Source: an uncultured Candidatus Melainabacteria bacterium (GTDB taxonomy: Bacteria; Cyanobacteriota; Vampirovibrionia; Gastranaerophilales; Gastranaerophilaceae). From it: a DNA stretch of 26,891 nucleotides. Position numbers and translations under genes: made by a program. Shown in pieces: positions 22,439 to 26,891 of this stretch (its first letter is position 1; the number at the start of each line of letters is the position of its first letter). The notes below the pieces were generated by a model. The model was not told the DNA's origin. It did no database searches and saw only the letters and a list, made by a program, of their open reading frames with translations. The stretch covers positions 1-26,891 of the forward strand of contig CAKUXM010000018.1 of NCBI GenBank assembly GCA_934700335.1. The letters run 5' to 3'.

Positions 22439-22444
22439 TATAAT
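22439..22444 (+). promoter_or_regulatory. -10 of the pxpA-yvcK operon
   Basis: A perfect TATAAT lies 24 bases before the pxpA ATG. The -35 region is weak. AAAGGATAGG within the leader serves as ribosome binding site. Confidence 0.5.
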
Positions 22445-22468
22445 TAATAATAAAGGATAGGTGAAAAT

Positions 22469-23266
22469 ATGCCAGAAGTAATGGAAAGAAAACAAATTAA
22501 ATATATAGATTTCAACTGCGATTTAGCTCAAAGTTTCGGTATTTACAAAAACAATTCAGAATTTGAAATTCTTGATTATGTTAGCTCCGTAAATATTTCA
22601 ACAGGCTTTCACGCAGGTGATCCAATGACAATCAAGAATGCTTTATTAAAAGCAAAAGAAAAAAATGTAGCAATCGGTGCTCACATCGGTTTTGATGATA
22701 TTCAAGGTTTTGGTTATAGAGAAATGCAATTAAGTGAAGAAGAAATTGAAACACTTGTTGTGTACCAAGTTGGTGCAATTATGGCATTTGCAAAAGCTTA
22801 TGGCGTAGAAATTGACCACGTAAGACCTCATGGAGCAATGTATGAAATGGCAGCAAAAGATTTCACATTTGCTTGCAACCTTGCTAAAGCCGTTAAAAAA
22901 TGTTCAAAATGGCTTACTTTATACGGTGCAGTTGGCGACATCACTAAAAAAGCTGGTGAATTCGTTGGCATTGCAACAGCAAGTGAATTATTCTTGAACA
23001 AAATCTATAATGCAGATTTAACTTTAAATACCGATGCAGAAGAAAATAACGAAACAGATTTCGCAATCAATCGATTGAAAAAGTTATTATCAACATCTTC
23101 TGTTAATAATAATTTAGACGGTTCAACTCCTGTGGAAGTTGATTCTATCCACTTTGCTAACAAATACGTTAACTCTATGGAAATAATCAAATTAGCAAAC
23201 GATATTATTGAACCATCTCCAATCAATTACAACAAAGCTCGTTTGGCTGGTTGGTGCGAACAATAA
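22469..23266 (+). CDS. pxpA: LamB/YcsF family protein, 5-oxoprolinase subunit A-like
   Basis: This 265-residue protein has the LamB/YcsF landmarks: DFNCDLAQSFG (14-24), GFHAGDP (46-52), GAH (70-72) and HVRPHGAMY (117-125). In other bacteria the PxpA-PxpB-PxpC complex cleaves 5-oxoproline (pyroglutamate) to glutamate with ATP. No pxpB or pxpC is within the window, and the motif that is usually DLGEGFG reads DLAQSFG here, with the Glu lost. So a role other than 5-oxoprolinase is possible. The sequence diverges most in the C-terminal 80 residues. Placement ahead of yvcK, without a terminator between, suggests co-transcription. Confidence 0.82.
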   Translation: MPEVMERKQIKYIDFNCDLAQSFGIYKNNSEFEILDYVSSVNISTGFHAGDPMTIKNALLKAKEKNVAIGAHIGFDDIQGFGYREMQLSEEEIETLVVYQVGAIMAFAKAYGVEIDHVRPHGAMYEMAAKDFTFACNLAKAVKKCSKWLTLYGAVGDITKKAGEFVGIATASELFLNKIYNADLTLNTDAEENNETDFAINRLKKLLSTSSVNNNLDGSTPVEVDSIHFANKYVNSMEIIKLANDIIEPSPINYNKARLAGWCEQ

Positions 23267-23324
23267 AAAAACAATATTTATTTAAGAAAAAGAAGATAAC
23301 AAATAACAAAAGGTTAGTTAGAAA

Positions 23325-24638
23325 ATGAAAAAGAATTTAATAGATAAAGAATTACTAAATGATGCTAAATGGCTCATGCCAGGTTTACAAATAAAAAGAT
23401 GGTTTATACTTATTTTCTTAGGCTCATTATTCATCACAATCGGTGGTATGATATTTTTCAACCTAAGACCAGTATATTTCACAATGGAAATCATTAGAAA
23501 AGTTGCAACTCATGTTAACACTGATTTAATAGCATTAGTTATTATGTTTATAGGTGTTATTTGTTTCTTCAAAGGTTGGCAAAAAACAAACCTTACAATC
23601 CTTGATGTAAAAGATTCAAAAGCAAAAGGTAACTTATTAGAATCATTATATAGAAGAAGAAAATTAAACAGAGGTCCAAAAATCGTTGCAATCGGTGGCG
23701 GTACTGGACTTTCAATGTTATTGAGAGGTATAAAAAACATTACTAATAACATCACTGCAGTTGTAACTGTAGGAGATGACGGTGGTTCATCTGGACGTTT
23801 AAGAGAAGAAATGGGCGTTCTTCCTCCTGGCGATATCAGAAATTGTATTGCAGCTTTAGCTGATAACGAAGATTTAATCACAGAACTTTTCCAATACAGA
23901 TTTAAAACTGGTGAAGGTCTTGAAGGGCACAGTTTTGGTAACTTATTCTTAACAGCTCTTTGTTCAATCACCGGAGATATGGTTAGAGCAATAAAAGAAT
24001 CTTCAAATGTTTTATCAATAAGAGGTAGGGTTTTACCTTCAACACTTGATAATATGAAACTTGCAGCAGAATACGAAGATGGAACAATCGTTCACGGTGA
24101 AAGCAATATTCCAGAAGCACACAAAAAAATCAAAAGATTATTTACAGAACCTGAAAACTGTAAAGCTTTAGAAGACGTAATTGCAGCAATCAAAGATTCT
24201 GATTTAATTATATTAGGTCCTGGTAGCTTATACACAAGTGTTATTCCAAACTTGTTAATCAAAGAAATTGCAGACGAAGTTGTAAAATCAAAAGCTAAAA
24301 AAATCTATGTTTGTAACATTATGTCTCAACCCGGTGAAACAGATAATTACTTAGTTTCAGACCATATCAACGCTTTATACAAACACGCAAACAGCGACCA
24401 ACTTATTGATGCAGTTTTAGTAAACGACTTTTTACCACAAAATATGGCTCAAAAATACGAGGAAGCTGGTCAATTGCCTGTAAAACTTGATAGTGAAAAT
24501 ATTCATGTTGATGTTGTTGAAAAGAAATTAATTGAAGACAGCAAAGAAGGTCTTGTAAGACACAGCAGTTATCGTGTTGCAAGAGCTATTTATTACTGGT
24601 ACAGAAAATCACAAAGAAAAGATAAAGATAAAAAATAA
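23325..24638 (+). CDS. yvcK: Membrane-anchored YvcK (CofD-like, UDP-GlcNAc-binding regulator)
   Basis: This 437-residue protein has a basic N-terminus (WLMPGLQIKRW), two membrane helices (about 25-46 and 66-84), then a full YvcK domain. The nucleotide-sugar binding motifs are GGGTGLS (124-130), DDGGSSGRLR (151-160) and PPGDIRNC (167-174), followed by GHSFGNL and GPGSLYTS. Bacillus YvcK (about 317 residues) lacks the membrane part. It binds UDP-sugars and adjusts carbon flow into cell wall precursors and localises PBP1. The anchored form is seen in several Gram-negative lineages. It shares one base with the next gene (TAATG), so that gene is translationally coupled and probably functionally tied. 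Confidence 0.92.
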   Translation: MKKNLIDKELLNDAKWLMPGLQIKRWFILIFLGSLFITIGGMIFFNLRPVYFTMEIIRKVATHVNTDLIALVIMFIGVICFFKGWQKTNLTILDVKDSKAKGNLLESLYRRRKLNRGPKIVAIGGGTGLSMLLRGIKNITNNITAVVTVGDDGGSSGRLREEMGVLPPGDIRNCIAALADNEDLITELFQYRFKTGEGLEGHSFGNLFLTALCSITGDMVRAIKESSNVLSIRGRVLPSTLDNMKLAAEYEDGTIVHGESNIPEAHKKIKRLFTEPENCKALEDVIAAIKDSDLIILGPGSLYTSVIPNLLIKEIADEVVKSKAKKIYVCNIMSQPGETDNYLVSDHINALYKHANSDQLIDAVLVNDFLPQNMAQKYEEAGQLPVKLDSENIHVDVVEKKLIEDSKEGLVRHSSYRVARAIYYWYRKSQRKDKDKK

Positions 24639-25429
24639 TGAATTTTAATAACTCATTTTTGAATAATATTCTACAATATTTTCAAGTTGATTACACGCAA
24701 ATGGAAATTCCATTTATCAAAGATATCTTGAATACAGAGCTATTTGGGTTTTATCAACTGAATTACAATCTTAGAATTATAATTTTATTAGTTCTTTTTA
24801 TTGTTATTGTAAATCTTGTTTCAAAATTTTCAAATTCAATCTTGTACAGACTAAAAAAAATCTACAATTTTTTGAGAATAAAATACAAAAATGCGACAGA
24901 AAAAAGATTTAATACTCTTATATCTACACAAATAAACAAGAAAATGTCAAAGGTAACACAGTTTATACTTGTTTGTCATTTTGAAAACATAGAAGAAAAT
25001 AAAAGTAAATTACATATTTTCAATGATTTTATTAAAGCTTTTTTAATTAATCAAGAGGCAAAAGTAAAATACGACCAAAACAGTATTGTTTTTAAATTTG
25101 AAGATTTCTATAAAACAATAAACGGCATTGCAACTCAATTATATTTAACAAAAGAAGTTTTTCAAAAAAAATATCCAGAATTAAAAATATACACAAGTGG
25201 TATAAATATTGAAGATGGAAATAATTATGAAGCTCAAATAGATAAAATAATGGATATAAACAGACTAAAAATAAGTAACAAATTTATAGTTTGTGATACT
25301 TCATTAAAATTCTATTATGACCTTGTAAACCCTAAATTATATGAATTTGAGTCAAAGGGCGAATATTTATTGCAAAACCATACAATAGAATTATATACTA
25401 TGATACCGCCGGTTGACCGTACATTGTAG
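24638..25429 (+). CDS. Membrane protein with a possible degenerate class III cyclase domain
   Basis: This 263-residue protein has one membrane helix (about 46-62, RIIILLVLFIVIVNLVS), a basic linker and a soluble domain from about 105. The soluble part follows the strand-helix order of class III nucleotide cyclases: FILVCHFENI (109-118) at the place of the FxDIxxFT strand, SIVFKFEDFYKTINGIATQL (149-168) like GDxxxxxFxxxxDAxxxAxxxQ, KIYTSGINI (183-191) like the xIGIxxG strand, a RLKISNKFIVCDTS segment like ArLxxxAxxGxIlxS, and YEFESKGEYLLQ with IELYTMIP at the end. Metal-binding Asp residues are missing, so it would be a pseudoenzyme. This is inference from pattern; no close relative is recognised. 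It starts on the yvcK stop and its last 32 bases overlap the converging gene. Confidence 0.6.
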   Translation: MNFNNSFLNNILQYFQVDYTQMEIPFIKDILNTELFGFYQLNYNLRIIILLVLFIVIVNLVSKFSNSILYRLKKIYNFLRIKYKNATEKRFNTLISTQINKKMSKVTQFILVCHFENIEENKSKLHIFNDFIKAFLINQEAKVKYDQNSIVFKFEDFYKTINGIATQLYLTKEVFQKKYPELKIYTSGINIEDGNNYEAQIDKIMDINRLKISNKFIVCDTSLKFYYDLVNPKLYEFESKGEYLLQNHTIELYTMIPPVDRTL

Positions 25430-26891
25430 TATTGATATCAATTTCAATTGCATGTCGAATGAAAGAATGCGACATCAATAATAAATATGGATTTATTGTT
25501 GTTACGTTTGAAAGATTAACCTTAGCTTTTTGAACTTCTGGTGCTAAAACATCTTGTTGTGCAGTTTGCTCAATACCGATTGAGGCTGTCATAGAATGCT
25601 CTTTACTGTCATGATTTAATCTTTTTAATAGTTCCTCTTTTGGAAATTTCTTATCACATGTAATAAAAATATCAACTGAATTTGTTGTTAATAGATTAAT
25701 TTCAGCACCAATGTTTCCATAATTCTTTGTAGTAATCATTATAGAAATTGAAGTATCATCATCTTTTGGAGGTTCAGCCTTTTTCGTTTCTACATCTAGT
25801 TTAAAGCCAACACCCTCTTCTAAAGGAAGCCAAGGAAGATATAAAAGCATAAGGTTTTTAATTGCAAGAGCCGTATCATTTTGAGATGAAGCTGAAATAC
25901 TTGAATTGATAAGACTTATTGTATCTTGAATAGGCTTTGTATCAGTAATGCCTTGACGAGTAGCCGTTGACATTTCTAAAACCAGGTTGTTTAGAGCTTG
26001 TTTACTGTGTTGTTGAATTTGAGAATTCAAAATGCTCAAATTAATTCTTGAAGGCAAAACTTTTGCTGCAACTTGTTTTTGTGCAAGTTGAGCAACTTCT
26101 TGATTTTGAAGTTGTTTTAATTCCTGAGAAACTTCTTCTTGTAATTGTTCTGTTGGCGCTTGAGGTCGTAATTCAACAGGACGTCTAATGTGATTTCTAA
26201 CACTATCTCTCAAGTTTGACATATGTTCAAAACGCATATCATTAATCAATCGAGAATGTATTCTGTGATTGATATTTGAAGGTGTTGGCATAGGACGATT
26301 TTCGGGCTCTGACTGAATATTTTCAGTTATATTTGCAGCACCACCAGTAATACCATTCGGTCTATTTGAATGGTTTGGACGATTTGGAATATTCGGAATA
26401 TTCTGTTGCGGTGGCAACGGTTGATTTGGAACATTCGGACGATTTGGAATGTTTGGCATGTCCGGTCTGTTCGGATTGTTCGGAATGTTTGGTTTATTCG
26501 GAACATTCTGTTGCGGTGGCAACGGTTGATTTGGAACATTCGGACGATTTGGAATGTTTGGCATGTCCGGTCTGTTCGGATTGTTCGGAATATTTGGTTT
26601 ATTCGGAACATTCTGTTGCGGTGGCAACGGTTGGTTCGGAACATTCGGACGATTTGGAGTATTTGGCATGTCCGGTCTGTTTGGATTGTTCGGAATGTTT
26701 GGTCTATTTGGAACATTCTGTTGCGGTGGCAACGGTTGGTTCGGAACATTCGGACGATTTGGAGTATTTGGCATGTCCGGTCTGTTTGGATTGTTCGGAA
26801 TGTTTGGTCTATTTGGAACATTCTGTTGCGGTGGCAACGGTTGGTTCGGAACATTCGGACGATTTGGAGTATTTGGCATGTCCGGTCTGTT
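25398..26891 (-). CDS. Pro/Asn-rich tandem-repeat protein with conserved C-terminal domain, partial (5' end cut)
   Basis: The minus-strand frame is open to the right edge, so the N-terminus is missing; 497 residues are visible. The first 170 are tandem 35-residue units of Pro, Asn, Gln and Arg (NVPNRPNIPNNPNRPDMPN and NQPLPPQQ). A linker with HRIHSRLINDMRFEHMSNLRD leads to a helical Gln-rich part and a C-terminal globular domain (LLYLPWLPLEEGVGFKLDVE ... SISIMITTKNYGNIGAEINLL ... VDIFITCDKKFPKEELLKRL). That last part resembles, in my reading, the strand-helix order of the FliK hook-length C-terminal domain. The similarity is weak. No signal peptide is visible because the start is off-window. 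The gene's last 32 bases overlap the converging cyclase-like gene. Confidence 0.75.
   Translation of the reverse strand, partial: NRPDMPNTPNRPNVPNQPLPPQQNVPNRPNIPNNPNRPDMPNTPNRPNVPNQPLPPQQNVPNRPNIPNNPNRPDMPNTPNRPNVPNQPLPPQQNVPNKPNIPNNPNRPDMPNIPNRPNVPNQPLPPQQNVPNKPNIPNNPNRPDMPNIPNRPNVPNQPLPPQQNIPNIPNRPNHSNRPNGITGGAANITENIQSEPENRPMPTPSNINHRIHSRLINDMRFEHMSNLRDSVRNHIRRPVELRPQAPTEQLQEEVSQELKQLQNQEVAQLAQKQVAAKVLPSRINLSILNSQIQQHSKQALNNLVLEMSTATRQGITDTKPIQDTISLINSSISASSQNDTALAIKNLMLLYLPWLPLEEGVGFKLDVETKKAEPPKDDDTSISIMITTKNYGNIGAEINLLTTNSVDIFITCDKKFPKEELLKRLNHDSKEHSMTASIGIEQTAQQDVLAPEVQKAKVNLSNVTTINPYLLLMSHSFIRHAIEIDINTTMYGQPAVS
26377..26891 (-). repeat. Exact 105-bp tandem repeats, at least four full copies
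   Basis: The anchor CATGTCCGG recurs at 26457, 26562, 26667, 26772 and 26877, an invariant 105-bp (35-codon) period. Units are close to identical, differing by a few synonymous or Arg/Lys and Thr/Ile changes. A degenerate partial unit lies to the left from about 26377. The array leaves the window at the right edge, so total copy number is unknown. Confidence 0.92.

Noticed and set aside
26327..26854. 175-codon minus-strand frame of Arg/Cys/Phe-rich repeats
   Set aside because: It is the repeat array read in a second frame; the in-frame Pro/Asn-rich protein continues into a normal C-terminal domain.
1..26891. tRNA, rRNA, phage, integrase or transposase genes
   Set aside because: No CCA-ending cloverleaf, rRNA-like stretch or recombinase motif was recognised by eye; a tRNAscan or covariance search would be the decisive check.

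Overview
The window is AT-rich, bacterial and gene-dense. It combines lipopolysaccharide genes (kdsD, kdsC), a flagellar gene (fliJ) and meso-diaminopimelate-type murE with a YvcK that carries an N-terminal membrane anchor, a form I associate with Cyanobacteria-related lineages. My best inference is a gut-type non-photosynthetic relative of Cyanobacteria (Melainabacteria/Vampirovibrionia, Gastranaerophilales-like). Another low-GC diderm cannot be excluded from the sequence alone.

Left part, minus strand, 1-11.9 kb. The left edge cuts a lysine/glutamate-rich repeat protein that follows fliJ and is probably the FliK-like hook-length protein. A strong hairpin terminator separates this pair from a 5'-nucleotidase-family metallophosphoesterase, whose upstream region carries three 11-bp repeats resembling a Pho box. 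Upstream of that lies a long cell-wall and metabolism run transcribed leftwards: rsmH, an FtsL-like gene, ftsI, murE, a short nagA, ilvD and ruvA. It follows the usual dcw order but lacks mraZ. In the mraZ position is a 31-residue membrane microprotein with a good ribosome binding site.

Middle, 12-19.5 kb. This holds a zinc-ribbon protein, a 330-bp composite palindromic repeat with terminal inverted repeats, a CNNM/CorC-family membrane protein diverging from the S4-domain ribosome quality-control protein RqcP, a dnaJ-like/queE pair, a secreted protein of unknown function, and a DUF4127-mntP pair. It ends with a terminator, an odd array of CTTCCGTGC motifs and a small unknown gene.

Right part, plus strand, 19.6-25.4 kb. 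One operon runs kdsD-kdsC-queD-uppP (KDO synthesis, queuosine synthesis, undecaprenyl phosphate recycling) and closes with a 14-bp-stem terminator. It is followed by pxpA-like, membrane-anchored yvcK and a translationally coupled membrane protein that looks like a degenerate class III nucleotide cyclase. The right edge cuts a minus-strand protein with exact 105-bp tandem repeats (Pro/Asn-rich) and a conserved C-terminal domain that may be FliK-like.

Common themes are envelope building (PG, LPS, lipid carrier, YvcK), queuosine (queE and queD in separate operons), and flagellar or surface repeat proteins at both edges. Several genes appear to have leaderless promoters, with the -10 box six bases before ATG, while the three TTG-start genes have clear Shine-Dalgarno sequences. 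I saw no tRNA, rRNA, CRISPR array, transposase or phage gene.
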